The notes beneath the pieces are model-generated. The model searched no databases. It was not told the DNA's origin and worked only from the letters and a program-made list of their open reading frames with translations. A stretch of DNA of 64,000 nucleotides from Leuctra nigra (taxonomy: Eukaryota > Arthropoda > Insecta > Plecoptera > Leuctridae): contig OW203764.1 of assembly GCA_934045905.1 (NCBI GenBank), forward strand, positions 28,198,954 to 28,262,953. Reading direction: 5' to 3'. Positions 1-14,100 of this stretch are shown here, piece after piece. Position 1 is the first letter of the stretch; each line of letters opens with the position of its first letter. Made by a program: the position numbers and the translations under genes.

Positions 1-83
1 CTTAACTTTAACTAAGTTCCTTTTTTGACCAAGTAACTTAACTGTAACGAAGTTCCTTTTCTCAAGTAACTTACTCAACACTG
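1..83. mobile_element. End fragment of a hAT-like MITE (same family as 34964-35591)
   Basis: The window opens inside a run of alternating GTAAC and AAGTTCC words that ends in TAACTTACTCAACACTG. The element at 34964-35591 has the same composition and ends in TAACTTACCCAACCCTG. This is therefore read as the terminal part of another copy, with its other end outside the window. It lies in NAT10 intron 3. The target duplication cannot be checked. Confidence 0.55.
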
Positions 84-187
84 GGAAAAGGTACCTAACA
101 AACTTTATTGTAGGTAAATTGTTTAGGTAGTACTACCTACACACAAAACATCAATACCATAATATGCTCTTGATTCTAAATTCTTAC

Positions 188-800
188 CTGAAGAATACAC
201 ATTCCAAATGTATTTCCCAATATTTTATGTGTCTCTGCATAATAGCAATACCTAATGTTTGTTGATGCAACAAACAATTCAAACGGATCATCTTCATTGA
301 CATTTAACTTTCCAGTCTTGATTTTTCGTTGGAGGGTCTTCATTCGTTTCTTACGATGACTGAAAGCAAGGGCAAGGTTCATGTGAAGTCTTGGATAAAG
401 TACGTACATACAACATTTTTGTCATGAAAATTTGGTAGCTACACGAACACACCTACTAAACCCTAGTTCCTTTTTGTAGCACCATAGGACATTTGGCCGA
501 GCTTTAACTGTCGCTTTGGAGAGCATGTGATGCAGTATTACCACCTAAAATGTAAAGTACATGTGCTTTTAATACACAAAGATATGCTCATAGGCTATAC
601 GACTACATAGTATGTTATGCCAACAGAATTCCCATACGATGATGAGTTCAATGCTACAGAGAGCAACAGGTGAAACTATGATTGCAACTTACTTGATCTC
701 TGCCCTTATCTCCAACTATGACGAATAAAGTTCTGTGACCCAACTTAATTCCATTTTCAATCACCACTCTTATACGATTATCAATTTTCTTGCGCACCAT
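188..800 (-). CDS. NAT10: RNA cytidine acetyltransferase NAT10/Kre33, 5' end (exons 1-3, partial)
   Basis: NAT10 makes N4-acetylcytidine in 18S rRNA and, with an adaptor, in tRNA; it is a nucleolar SSU processome factor. Three exons on the minus strand can be joined. Exon 1 is 800-693 (start ATG, MVRKKIDNRIR..., 36 codons, donor GTAAGT). Exon 2 is 544-453 (acceptor TTTTAG, contains HHMLSKATVKARP and LWCYKKELGF). Exon 3 is 359-188 (acceptor TTTCAG, contains HRKKRM, DDPFELF and NIRYCYYAETHKILGNTFGM, donor GTAAGA). Phases agree: 108 nt, 92 nt, 172 nt. The 123 residues match the start of the NAT10 N-terminal domain (TmcA N-terminal type). The helicase, acetyltransferase and tRNA-binding parts lie beyond the left edge. 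The start agrees with the family, whose proteins begin M-x-R-K-K-x-D-N-R. Confidence rests on motif recall, not on a search. Confidence 0.95.
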
Positions 801-1131
801 GATGATTTTATTAGACTTGTTGTTACCTAGGTGTACCTAGACTACGAACTAACACGGCACTTCAGAACGATTTAGTTAGGTTAGGTGTCGCGAAGCGGAA
901 GATTACATGGACTTCTTTAATGCCAATTGCAATCGTACGGCAAAACTACTTCTTTGTAGTAGTACTAATGATACATTTTATTTAACTATACTGGAATAAA
1001 CTCGGTACAAGTAACTAATCATTGTAATCATTAAAAAAAGACCTCGAAACACAAACACGGCTACTGAACAGCATGGTATTTTAAACCACCGCCTTGCTCT
1101 GCTGTCTGTCGCAAGCAAAACTTGTCCGCTA

Positions 1132-1226
1132 GGCGGAGATCGAGTGGACCTTGGTCGCAAGGTCCACTCGATTAGGCGGTGGAACCGGCTGTCCGCCATC
1201 TGGCGGAGATCGAGTGGACCTTGGTC
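1132..1226. repeat. Duplicated 25-bp word with an inverted copy (hairpin) upstream of NAT10
   Basis: The word GGCGGAGATCGAGTGGACC plus TTGGTC occurs at 1132-1156 and again at 1202-1226. Between them, at 1157-1172, is the inverted form GCAAGGTCCACTCGAT, which can pair with the first copy to form a tight hairpin. The patch is more GC-rich than its surroundings and lies about 330-430 bp upstream of the NAT10 start codon. Its function is unknown. Confidence 0.6.
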
Positions 1227-1932
1227 TGTCGTGTCGTGTCTGTTTTGAGCTCCGCTATTTTTAAGGCAGTGGAGGTACCGCGTTGATTTGAAATCTTGTT
1301 ATTTTAACAATTCTTGCAAGTTGAAAATTATCGTAATTCTTATATAATATATTTGTAATTAATAGTTTAAACTTTTAAGTTAATAATTTTGATTGCATAG
1401 TACGCTGGATCCAAGTGGTCAACCTTTTTAAAAAAGAACAGCCGTCAATAAAGTGATTTTCTCTCCCAAAGTATTTTAGTTTTGAGTAATCAAAATAATC
1501 AACATCCAAATCCATCATTGGAAAACTTGCTCTAGCAATATTTCAAAGTAAATGTGTGGTTGAAAAAGTTCAATTTTAGTTCCATTAAAAGTTTCAAGTT
1601 CAATTATTTTTTTATTGCAATTAATTTCTCAGTTCGTTATTGAAAGAAACGCAATTTATATTATCGTAACAAGATTTCAAATCTAACAAAAATAGGAAAA
1701 AGTTAAAACAAAAATTATAAAAATTAAAATTAATCTCAAAATAAAAATTGTTTGCAGCATCCAGAATAAAACCGTTCCACTCAGCAACTCTCAACTAAAC
1801 GCCTAGGTAGTTCTAGTGAGACAAAATTAAAAATTTAAGTAAGACTGTGAATAATTTATTTTTTATTCAAATTACATTTCATTTTCATATCATTTACTTA
1901 ATATATTACAGAAGGTAACATAAAAATTTACA

Positions 1933-2071
1933 GATGTGCAATCATATAAAATAACAACTTCCTCATTGCACTGACAAGCTTCTCATCTCACCCTAGAAGA
2001 ATGTGAATAACTTGAGATGAGAAGCTTGTAACTGTGACAAGAAAGTTGTCATTTTATGTGATCGCACCCCA
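1933..2071. mobile_element. Palindromic MITE (family shared with 8487-8623)
   Basis: The right end TCATTTTATGTGATCGCACC is the same as the right end of the element at 8487-8623. The left end is a decayed inverted form (GATGTGCAATCATATAAAAT). The inner part also folds back: GACAAGCTTCTCATCTCA pairs with TGAGATGAGAAGCTTGT. It sits just downstream of the UTP20 stop and may be part of its 3' UTR. Confidence 0.6.
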
Positions 2072-2139
2072 GGTAGTGTGCATATTAATGAGAGAGATTG
2101 GTACGTACCATACCTACTCGACCAATCCAATCTACCTAC

Positions 2140-5100
2140 CTAATCAACACCATTTCTGGTTTTCTTTTTAGAAACTTTTCGTCCCTTCATCAAATCTATT
2201 CTTCTTTTCTTTGCATCTTTTTTCTTGAGTTGCTTTTCAATTTTCCTCTTTGCAAAATTCTCCGGTTGAGTAACAGCTTCTCTTGTTCTTATCTTTTTGC
2301 GGTCAGCTCTTCGTACCGTTATTCTCTTCTCAAGAATGGACAAGTGTCTAGTATACTCTTCCATGCCAATCTTGTTCTTCATTAGTTTGGAGACATCGAT
2401 GGCAAATCGGTGCATCGCTGGATTTGACTCGTCTTCACTCGTGATTTCCCTAACCAGAGGTGCGAGAAGGTGATGCAGAAGAGGCAGAAGTGCTTCTTTT
2501 GATAGATCCAATACCATAACTCCAATCCACTTGAACACCGACATTCGCTGGATGAGACAAAACATAGTATTAATGAATGCTATGGATCAGTAAACTCGAA
2601 TCAATTAATATCTCTCTTTCAAATTATGACACAATAAAGATGGGTAAGCGGGGCGAAAACCGTTGGGATTATACACATAAAGTGTTATGTTATAGGGATA
2701 AGCAGGGACCCGAACCAGAACCGGAACCTAGAACCGGTATGAACCTTTATAATTTCGGAACCAGAACCGGAACCGTTATACTTTTTTCCCAAAGAGCCGG
2801 AACCGGAACCTTTATAATCAATTAGGTTCTTAAAGGTTCTTAAAGGTTCTTTAAGGTTCCTTCTTTTAGTAAAAAATCATGTATATCATTTGGATATAAT
2901 ATTATTCACAAAGTTGTATAAAGTTTATTTTTTGAAAAAATTTCCAAAATGTATTTTTTCATTTTTTGTAGACATTTTTAATTCTTGATAAGAAATTTAA
3001 TAATTCTTCATTTGCAAACGCTGCTCTAGTTTTCAATTTTTGAATCTGACTACTGCGATGAGAACTGCATTGCCGACAATTGGAATATGATAGCTCAGGA
3101 AAAATGAATGTTTACGTTGTCTTATGAAGAAAATTGCAGCCACAATACTGTCTCCTCTGATATTTACTCTGCGCACCATCCTGTGAATTTTATACAGACA
3201 CAGCCTACACCTGTGCCTACGCCTACATCTGTGCATTCATAGGAAAATCCAAATCCAATAATTCAATTAAATTTGACATTGGTAATACTGAAATTTTATA
3301 ATATAGGTAGTTTGATTTAAAATTTTAGAACCAGAACCGGAACCCGGAACCTTTATGCAGGAACCGGAACCGAACCTTTAAGAATATTTGTTTCAGAACT
3401 GGAACCCGAACCTTTATAAAATAAAATTCAAGAACCGGAACCCGAACCTTTATTCATAAAGGTTCGGGTCCCTGGGGATAAGTACATAAAATGTGTATTT
3501 TGTCTTTCCAAGTTTGAATAATCACACATTTTTCAGACAGCTCAGCACGTTATAAACATGAACACGGTCTGTATTCTCCTGCTTCATGACACCTACCATG
3601 TTCGTACTTTCGGTCCACCACAGCTCGATTTGAGAAATATTACATCGCCAGCAGAAATAGACTTACAGTACAGCAGAAATAGAAATATTTGTTAACAGTT
3701 CAATAGTTTTGATACTTTCAACCAATCTGACTTACAAAAAGAACACAAAAATAAATGTAAATAATAATCTAAACTTCACCCCCAAACAACATGGAATTGC
3801 ACCTACAACACATAATTTTAGTTGCATGGCACTCAGTTACTAATGCTTGCAGGGTCATTGGGAATATGAACAGCAATAATAATAATAATAATAATGTAAT
3901 TTATTGAGCACATAAAATAGGTACATAATTGGTCTGTATTCAACAATCGAGTCGTTGATCTTCCATACATCCATCTCTTCTCTTCAGCTGCTTCACATCT
4001 TCACCATTTACCTACTTCTTCTTAATTCATAATAGTCATTAAAATTGTGCTTCAATATCAGTGGTAATATTGGAAGAACATCCAAGCATTTGCTTTTTAG
4101 CTGAGGGAAAACCACTGAAAAAACATTCTCAGCAGGATGTAATCTTGATTCTCGTCTTCCAATATCATTACTTCACGAATTCTCTTTCTTGAATGATAGC
4201 GAGTTTATCCTTAACGAGCGTCTTGAAAGCTTTTAAACTTAGGGTCTGCTCTTCTGTTGTTGTTGTGTTGTATGCTACTGAGGCTGAATAGGAAAAACAG
4301 TTCTTGAATTTTTTACTTCGATGAGTTCCAAAGTCTAGCTTATCTTTGGACCGCGTGTCTCGTAGGTGAATATCACGACGCTTTCTCAACTTATCATTTA
4401 AATACTTTGGCTCTCCCGTTCTCAATATCTTGTGCGTTGCGCATGTTAAATGTAGGCTTCTTCTCGCTTCCATCTTTAGCCAATGAAGTTTTTGAATGTA
4501 GGGACTTATATGGTGTCTTCTCTTAATATTGAATACAAACCTAGCACAAGAATTCTGGACTTTTTGAATACGACCTACATCTTTCTTCGAAATACACGGT
4601 CCGTAAACGATGTCACAGTAATTCAAATTAGATATTATAAGTGCCTCAACAAGCTTGCTTTTTGTTGATCTTGTCAGAATTTGTTTAAATCTTTGCATTG
4701 TTCGTAGTTTGCCGTAAGCTTTGCTATTTGCTTTCTGAATATGATCTGAGTAAGTCATTTGGCTGTCCATTATCAAACCTAAATTCCTTGCATTTTCTGA
4801 AGTGGGAATAATAGAACCATTTATATGTAGTTTAAATTCACTATTAAGTATTTTGATCCGTTGACATTTGTTCCCTATAATCATTGATATGGTCTTCGAA
4901 GTGTTTAAAGAGAGTCCTTGACTTTCACTCCATGCAGCAATAGACTGAAGATCTTCGTTTATTTTCTCTTGTGCTGCAGCTAGATCTTGAGGGCGAAAGG
5001 TATATAGAAGCTGGGTATCATCTGCAAATTTGTGTATTTTGCAGTGTTTCACACTCTCATCGATATCAGTTGTGTAAACTATGAACAGTAGTGGAGCGAT

Positions 5101-8100
5101 ACTTGAACCCTGTGGTACTCCTGTTCTATTTTCCCTTGGCATTGATACGTTATTAGCTGATAATTTTACCCGTTGTTGACGTCCGGTGAGGTAACTTGCA
5201 AACCATTTAATTGTCATCTCTCCCACTCCAAGATATGTGAGTTTAGCCAGTAGGAGTTCATGATTGATAGAGTCAAAGGCTTTTGTAAAATCTAATAATA
5301 TAAGACTTGTAACCATTTTCTTCTCCATTCCCTTGATCGCTTCATCAGTTACATCTAGAAGTATTGATGTTGTCCCACGATATTCCTGAATCCTGACTGA
5401 CTATTAGATAATAATTGCAGTTCTTCTAGGTATGCAGTCAGTTGCTTCACAACAATTCTTTCTAGTATTTTGGACATAATTAATGATGTCCAAAATTTTA
5501 ATTTGGAACAAAAGTACAACTGGTTAAATATGACACTTTCAGGCTCCCAGGGAAAGCCATCTGAATAAAAATGTGAACAGACATTTTTTTTTGTCTGGGG
5601 CTTAACGTCGCGCTGTTCTGCAGCGAGGCTAATGGCGACGGATGAATGATTATGATGATGATTGGGAGATGATGGTGAAGAGTAGGTAAGGATGGAAGGT
5701 GGGAAGGAGGCGGTCGTGGCCTATTAGTAGGGTACCTTCCCAGCATTTGCCTGTCGACTGAGGGAAAACCACGAAAAAACCCCAGTCAGGAAGGACGGCC
5801 GCGGGAATCGAACCCGGGCCTCCGGAATAAAAGTTCAGAGCGTTAACCACTCAGCCAACCTGTTCCGTGAACAGACATATGAGGAGAGGAGATGAAATGT
5901 GACATACCATTATAGTTGACTTTGGAGCTTGAACAACTTCTGTGTTGACAGTTTTTCTCATCCTACGAACCATCCAAAGTAGTGAGACTTGTATTTGCTC
6001 AACTTGATCGTCTTCAGAGTCATCTGCAACTTCTGCTGCTGAATTGAATGTATCTGGCTGAGCACTCACATTCTTCAGAACTTGTCCCAAGAACACCAAG
6101 TTTTTAACCACCTGAAATGAAAGGATCTATTTTTAGTAAGTAGCCTAGGCAAGCTTTACTAAAACTTCAAACTTGGTTTATGATATGAATTGATTGAAGC
6201 ATAAAAAAGTATGTCCACAAAAATAAAATACAATAACAAGACAGTGCATTGCATTGCATTACCACTAAGATGCATTACCCAAATAGGTTATCACATCATA
6301 AGTTTATAATACATATTATTAAGCTATGATAGGATATTCCTTATGATATCATAACTTGGAGTTATGACGTGATAACTGTTTCGAGAATAGGGGTCCAGAA
6401 GTAAGCAAACTTATAGATGTCCAACTTATGCGTGAAATAGACTACACCTAATCAATAGTCATCATACAGGATGGCCATGGATTTACTCTGTCTGCAATAG
6501 TGGCTAATTTCAAGCATAATTTAAACAGCCCACAGATGAGGAAAATACTTTCGAGGAATCTGGGAGGAGTATGAACATTTCATTTCAAACAATATAAAAC
6601 ACTTTTAAATATCTCCCGGTTCCAAAGCTGAGTCGGGAGGTGGTGAAGGCCACCATTCCTTAGGGCCCTCCACTGGGTACCTATTCTACTAGTACCTATA
6701 TCGCTTTTTGATCTAGTAGTTTTGACAGAATTTTTTACACTGCATTAAGATAGCATTACGCCAAAAAGAATTCGGTTGAAAAAAAGAAAGAAATATAGAA
6801 GAGGTATCCTAGAATTCTAAGCTAGCTGGCCTTTCCAGGTCAACATTTCTAGGTCAGTGTTCATCCTATGATTAAAGTTGGGGCAACTTAGGTTTGAACT
6901 CTCAACAGAATGCGCTGGTCGTCAGTTGTTATGTTGGGCAATGCACAGAAAGACTACATTGCAATGTGAGCTCGCAATGAACTCTTTCTCAGACTAGCAG
7001 AACAACTGGCAAGTGGCTCCATCTGATGAGAATTCAAACCTACGTTGCCCCAACTGTATAATATTATTAAAGTATTATCCACCATAAATACCTGATCAGC
7101 CAGTTCCAGTCCAACTTCAGGATGCAGCTGAGCACATAGATCCAGAACGAGTGACTTGACCGTTCGTGCCGAGCGGTTTAGCAGAAATCTTGTGTCGTTT
7201 GTTTTTCCGTAAACTGCTGCCGCTACTTGAATGGGATCCAGAGAGCCGAACACGTGGCCCAGCACCTGTGATGATGCTAGACGCACCCACTCATGAGCAT
7301 GAGCTAACATTGCTTGTGCATTCTCTGAAAAATAGTTACAACACAAGAATCAATCTTTGCCGTGTACATATAAGACAAAATATGCTGAAAGCAAGGATTT
7401 TAGTTTGTTAATTGCATTATTTTTCTGTCATTCATTTTTACATTTTAATTTTCATAGGAACACCATAACTAAATAGGTACTTACACAAAGGAAATAATAT
7501 AAAATAATTATGAAAGGGGAAAAATTCCAGTTCAATGGAAAATGTACATATTATTATTAGGTATTTTATACAAATTAAATTATTACCTAACTAGGTATTT
7601 AAAAATTAAAAGGAAGCAACATTGTTTACAAGACTAAATCCTGAATAGAATAGAATAGAACAGAATAAATAACATTTCCGTCCATGGGCAAACAAGTTAC
7701 AATAGCTCTTTGGTGCTGAGCTGTACCAACCTGCAATGATGTGCACATACTCTTGATAATTCAGTCCTTTGAGAAACCTTGGGCAGTGTTCACATATCTT
7801 CAGTATCAGCTGAAGAACTTGGAACATGTGATGATCACTCATTCTGTCCTGCATCTCATCGACTGTCAAGTCCTCCTGCTCCGCTACTTGTGCCAGCTTC
7901 ACGTACTGACCCGGCCGGTTGTCATAGCTGCGGCCAAACTGCGTGACGATGTCGGGCAAAAGACTTGACAGACGTTTCTCAAAGCTCTCCTTCTCCACCA
8001 GCACGAAGATGCCAATCAATTGAGCAGCTAGCCGACGGTGACCAACCTGAAAAGCAGATTGGAAATATGACACAAAAATGGGATATTCGAATATATCCGA

Positions 8101-11100
8101 CTTTAATCAACTCCGATAACAGTTGATCACGATTTTTTTTAAATCACGTGCATCTTGTAATGAAGCTTATAAGGGAGTAAATTGGCTCGATAATATACTA
8201 TTTTTAATGTGTAATAAAATACAACTATTACACTATAAAACTATTTTTAATGTTTAATGTGTATTTTATACTGTGTTTAATGTTGCTACAACGTGAAGGT
8301 TGAAAAACATTGCGATTTTCTACAACTAGGCTATTCCAACGAATGAATGAGTAGTACAAGAAGAATGTATTAGCAAGAAAGTCGGAAAGAGGAGTTCTAG
8401 CCTTGTTGGAAATTGTCCCAGCATTTGCCTCTTCACTGAGGGAAACACCAAAGAAACCTGCCAGGAAAAATGGCCACAGGAATCGAACCCTGGGGTGGGA
8501 TTACATAAAATGAGAACTAACTTTTCACAGTGACAAGCTTCTCATCTCAATGTTATTCACGGCCTTCTAGGGTATTGTCACCGTGATAAGTAAGTTATCA
8601 TTTTATGTGATCGCACCCCAGGATTCCCAAAGGGAAATGTGTGTATGTATTGTTTCCCTAGCCAACTTGCTCCATGATGATATAATTGTATGAATCCTGT
8701 AACTGGTTTGTGTAAACAAATAATAGGGGGTATAACAGGAAAAAATAAATTCAGTGTTCAAACCTTTTTATCTTTGAGCCATAAAACTGTGATATCAAAC
8801 AGTTTGTTCCGGTGATCAGCTTCCAGCCGCCCCACCATGGTTTGCAAGCACTGAGCAACCATCTTCCGGCACTGTGGCACATCGTCATTGACCAAGCGGC
8901 CTCCCAAAGCAACGAACAGCACTCCGCTCTGCTTAGACAACATTTCCTGCAAACACAAAACTCGGGTATGAATACTTCTGAAGATAATTTAGTTCCGTAG
9001 CAATGACAGGCATACAGAGCACATCCATGCAATCTATGCAATTGACATCTATGGGGCCCAGGAGGTGGGAGGGATTTGACTGACAGAACCCGATATGGGG
9101 GGAATATCCATCTCGAAGGAGGAGGCCAGCCCAAAGTTGACCTCTAAATGGAGTCAGCTTATTCTTATTCTCTTATTCTAAATGAAAAAGGGAAGGGAAC
9201 TCAGTAACTAGGTCCACCTACAGTGCGTTTGACATGGATGTAGCGCCAGAAGGCAATGACAGAACAAAACAACAACAAAATGCATTGCTTTGTTGTCGTT
9301 TTGCCAGGTCAATAGCCGAAATAGGTAAGCAAAATAGTAATTTATAGATGCACGAGCTTCTTTTCTTCGAGATTAGTAATTATACAAATATGGCCAATAA
9401 ACAGCGTAAAAAATTATATATCTTATTGGCTTTGATTGAAGAAACTTTGTTCTAAATTGTATTGTTGAGTGGCCAATTACTTTGTACACTGACAGCCTCA
9501 TCATGCTCATAAGAATTTCAAGATTTATCGACGCAACTGACCAGAGTCTACTGGATTCCGTCCATAAGATTATTAGCTCACGGTCTTGTGGTGTTGAGGA
9601 CTGACATCCGCAAATATCTACTTGCGGACGCAACTTTTTTTGAGCATGAGGCTGTGAATAAAGAACAAAAATGTTTGTGCAAACCATGAATTCCAAACTG
9701 AAAATACGTTTTAAGTGATGAAATGATGTCCAAATGCACTGTCTAGCGAGGTGGACCCTGTCGACTGCTCTTTGTTGGTGGCCCAATACCCTAATTATGA
9801 ATACAAACTAAAAATAGCTTTCAAATTGCAATATTAGAACTTACAATTGGAAAAGTAGTGATGACTGTGTGAAACATTTCCAGTGCCGACTCTCGCCCAG
9901 TCTGAAGGTCGTAGTCAAGTTGAGCCATGAAGAAAGTAAGATGTCGATCTAGTTTATTACCCAAAGGATAATCCATTAAAAACTGATGGAAAACCTAGGA
10001 AAACAGAGAAAAATATTGTGAAAATAAAGATCCATCAAAACAACCTTTTTCACAGTAAGGGGTTCTATTCCCATTGTTAGCATTCAAATAAACAATAATG
10101 GTGGATTAATAGAAATTATGAAGGTGGTACAAAATTCACTCACTTGTCTTCCTTGCAGACGAACATTAGCACTCTCTGCGATAATACTCAGAGTTGCCAC
10201 CTTCTCCATGACATCGTGGATCTCTGGTACTACCAACTTGCGAGCCAGTATGGCCTTAAGTAAAGTGAATGCAGTAGCCTGTCTGTTGTGATCATGCATG
10301 TCTTGTTCGGCATACAAGAGCAGCGCTTTCAACTGTTCGCTGTTGATTGTGTGCCACTTGGTGTCCCGTACAAGCACTACAACAGCTTTGAAAGCGGCGG
10401 CTACAAGATCAAAATTCGCTCCTTTACCGAGACCGGCTGCAGCATATTTGTGTAGCAGGCCGAATAAGGAAGAGACAATTTCCGATATCTTCTCCTTCAT
10501 AGAAGGCAAATCCATTTTCAATAACGGTCCCAAGCATTGTAATGAAAGAGTAGTTAGCTTGATGTGCTTAGCATTGAGACATTCACTAATTATAGGGATA
10601 ACTGGATCGATATATTGTGCATATTCACTGGTTCGAAGCTTCTCACGTTTCAAGAGAGTGTGGAATAATTTCAGTCCGAATTCCACCAGAATATGGGTGT
10701 TTGTTGCAGCAGTAGTTTTGGCAACGGCTGTCAATGTACCATGTCTACTTCTGGGCGCTTTGGGAATTAGGAATGTGTCGGGACGTTGCCGGGCTAACTG
10801 CTCTCGCTTACTTGCTGTCATCACTTCCTTCTTCACGCCCATCAATTCCGGAATGCTTTCTGATATTGTACCATACATAAATATCAAGAGAGACTCTGTT
10901 GAGACGAACTTGTTTGAAGCTAGACCAATTACAATGTTTCGAAGGCACTCCTGTGCTTTGTTGATCATTTTGAGTGAGTTGGAATGCACCAACACATCTT
11001 GAACAGGAAGTATAAGATCGGTGAAGCATTTCTCTGTAATGAATTGAGCAAGGATTTGGTAAGTGTCGTAACTTTTGGTTGATTTCGCCTCCTGCACTTT

Positions 11101-14100
11101 GCCTGTGATCTTTGAGACATTCTTTTCTTCAGATGTGGCTCCAAACAAGTCCATCTTGCAACAATTGAGGACGTCAATTAAACACATATCCACATCGCCA
11201 GGGCGGAACATATCTTTAAGTGCTACCATCACTGAGTGAATTGTGTACACTAGCACATGAACCTGTAATAAAAAGAAGGAAACATAAGTAAGTATGTGTG
11301 AAAATCAAAATTTCTAGGTAGAATCACCATGTATTTTTTACTTTGACAGGAAGCGGTCTCTCTATTATCTGCATCTAGAAGTGTCACACAAACTACCTGC
11401 CCTTTTTAACAATATTCCATGGTGACAATGACAGAGCAGTTGACCGTGTCTTAGTAGGTACTGATTCAATATTACAATATACCTAGTATGTATCCCAATA
11501 GCAGCACAGTTGAAAACAAACAAAAACTTGTGATGTTAATTCGTTACGACATAAAACTGGCTTTCAAAAGGATCCCTACCTCACACTTTCTTACATAACA
11601 TGCATATCATTGGTACTAACCTGAAAGCCACGCGTAAGCAGACTGCACATCTCTCCGATGAGATGAGAGATATATTTTGGTCCCAAAGCGATCATCACTT
11701 TCTGCAGAGTTTGTCGAGTCACTCGGCGAACACTCTCTAGCCGAGACTTCAGAAAGGAGCACAGCTTCATGAAAATGCCTGGCAAGTTTCGTTCAAGCAT
11801 CTCCTTGGGCAGCTGTTGCAGCAGTTTGATAGCCGCCAACGCGATCGGTATCCTCAAGATGTCTTCTTCGTCGTGGTCATCACCACCCTGTCTGCGATTC
11901 ACCTTGTGTTTCAAGTCTGCATGAGAGCGTTGCGCAATGCATGTGTGAAGTTGTGGCAACAAGATACGCGAGATGCACTGTGCTGCACGAAGAGCAGTGG
12001 AAGGGCTGAGAACATTTAGCTTTTCAGAAGCAAGAACGTCTGAACTTGTAGGTTCATCTGGTTCAATGGTTACCTCCAATGTAATCTCCAACTCATTATC
12101 TAAAATGTCTTCATCTGCTCCAGGTTTCGGGTCAAGTTCAATCTTCTCATCAGGGCTTTCTGAATCAACATCTGCCGGAAGAGTAGAACTGACAGTTGAA
12201 GGTTGAACTTCATCAATCTCCATGGCCACTGCACTTTTGGCACCAGCCTTTTCAGCACGAGAGAGATCAAAGTGGAATGCATCAAGAATAGCGACCACTA
12301 TTCTAACCAACTGTTTCTGATATTCTAGAACAGTTCTCAGTTTGTCCAAGTAAAACCGAAGAATCAAATTATACTGGTGCCAAGGCAGCAATCGACAAAC
12401 GGTACCAACCGTTTCGATGGCTGCATCCACCATACTGTTTTTCGTTGCATACTTCTCGTTCATGAGAAATGTTGAGGCAATTGGAAGAATGAACTGAGTC
12501 AAAGTTCGAGGATTTGGTGCTTTGCAAAGATTCTTGGAGACTTGACAAAACTTCAACAGAGCTCTGGCTTTCCTATGATGTTGCAAATGCTGCAAGTTCT
12601 CAAAGAAGTCTACTTCAAGATCTTCAGTGTTAGTGAGATGCGACAAGTCAAGTAGAATTGGATGGGAGTCCTTGCAATCTCGAGCCATTGCACCTAGCAA
12701 TCCGATAGCATCATTGTAAGTGCTGTCCGTCTTATCGCGGATGCCTTGCCTGGCTAGATTCAGGACGGTATGATTGATGAGAACATCCATCATGACACTG
12801 TCGTCGGCATACTGCAAGCATAACGCTGGAGCCAATCGTTTCATGCAATACCCAGCACTGTCTTTCAGTGACAAATCCTTCTCCATCTTCAGGTAATGAA
12901 AACATGTGTGAATAACGATAAGCCCAAGATCGAAATTTATCGATTTCGAATCGACCATCTCATTGACGCGTTTGAAAGCATCCAGCCGTCGGTTGAAGTC
13001 AGGTTGATCAATCCACTTTTTATCCCAAGCGTTCAAGTCCATAATGAGTTTCAAGCTAGCTCCAAGAGAAGTTCTGACGTCCTCACTGCACTTTGAAGAT
13101 ATTGTTTCCATCAGTTCAGAGAGCATTCGTCTTGGTACTGCACCGTTGACGTGTCCAAACAGTGGAGCTAATCCTCGGATGTACTTCTCGGGATCATCCA
13201 AATTCTTAAGAAGATTATTTAGAGTAGTGATTAACGGCACAACAACATCTTCGCCGGAGGATGACTTTTTCATTAACATAGGCACTAGAAGCTTAAGTAG
13301 TGTGTCACTTGTTTCCGAATCCCAGACAAGTTCAGACACTCGGGACAAAATACTCAACTCCCGTTGGTTCAAACTTTTATTCTTCACCAACAACTTCATG
13401 CGCAGACGTTCTAAAATAGGAGATATGTGAGTGAGCAGCAAGGCACTTCCGTAGTTAATTTTTTCGGATAATGAGAGTTTGGAGATGGCTTCACTATCGA
13501 TTGGAACTATCGAAGTGACTGGCAATGGACGAAGCTTCTCTTCAACTTCATCAGTTTCTTCTTGGTTTTCGGAGTCCGAGAGGGTGAGAAGTCGCTCGAT
13601 CAACTCCAAGACGGCATTCACGACGGAAATGTGAGTTTTTTCTCCTTGAAGTAGCTGCATGATGTGGGGAAGTGCAGTCACTTCCACATTGTCAAGAGGA
13701 TGCTTTGCCAGGAGAGCGAAGTATCTACAAACAAAATATCGAAGTTAATTTTAATTAGGTAGTAGGTACTACCTCTGAAAATGTTACAAAGTAGAAATAC
13801 AAATTAAGCTAAAAATAATATGTTTGCATCTGAGATATCTCAGAAAAATTATTTCTACCTAGTAATTACTTTTTCTACAAGTAGACAATGTCCACGATCT
13901 GAGAACTGATCTGTGTACAGGTAGTATTTACATTACTAAGCATATTATTGTGTGTCATTTGACATCTGATTAGGTAATTAAAAATCTATAAGTAGGTAGC
14001 TACTGTACTTATTATTAATAAAATATGAGATTATGTACCTGGGATGTTGACTCCACACGAGGAAGAGTTTCAGCAGGGCAGTTGGACTATGGATGCCCTC

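Larger units (their letters stand above)
801..2139. other. Intergenic spacer between UTP20 stop and NAT10 start
   Basis: About 1.3 kb of AT-rich DNA separates the UTP20 stop from the NAT10 ATG; both genes read leftwards. It should hold the UTP20 3' UTR (AATAAA on the minus strand near 1851-1865), the NAT10 promoter, a short direct repeat (1132-1226) and a MITE (1933-2071). No coding exon was recognised. Confidence 0.5.

Noticed and set aside
4168..5328. Endogenous viral or LTR retrovirus polymerase
   Set aside because: The motif set (GVPQGSSIAPLLF, FADDTQLL) and the ATT-rich 3' tail are those of non-LTR retrotransposons; there are no LTRs, gag or integrase.
10298..11002. 234-codon plus-strand open frame
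   Set aside because: It is the exact antisense of UTP20 exon 5, which has strong homology and correct splice borders.
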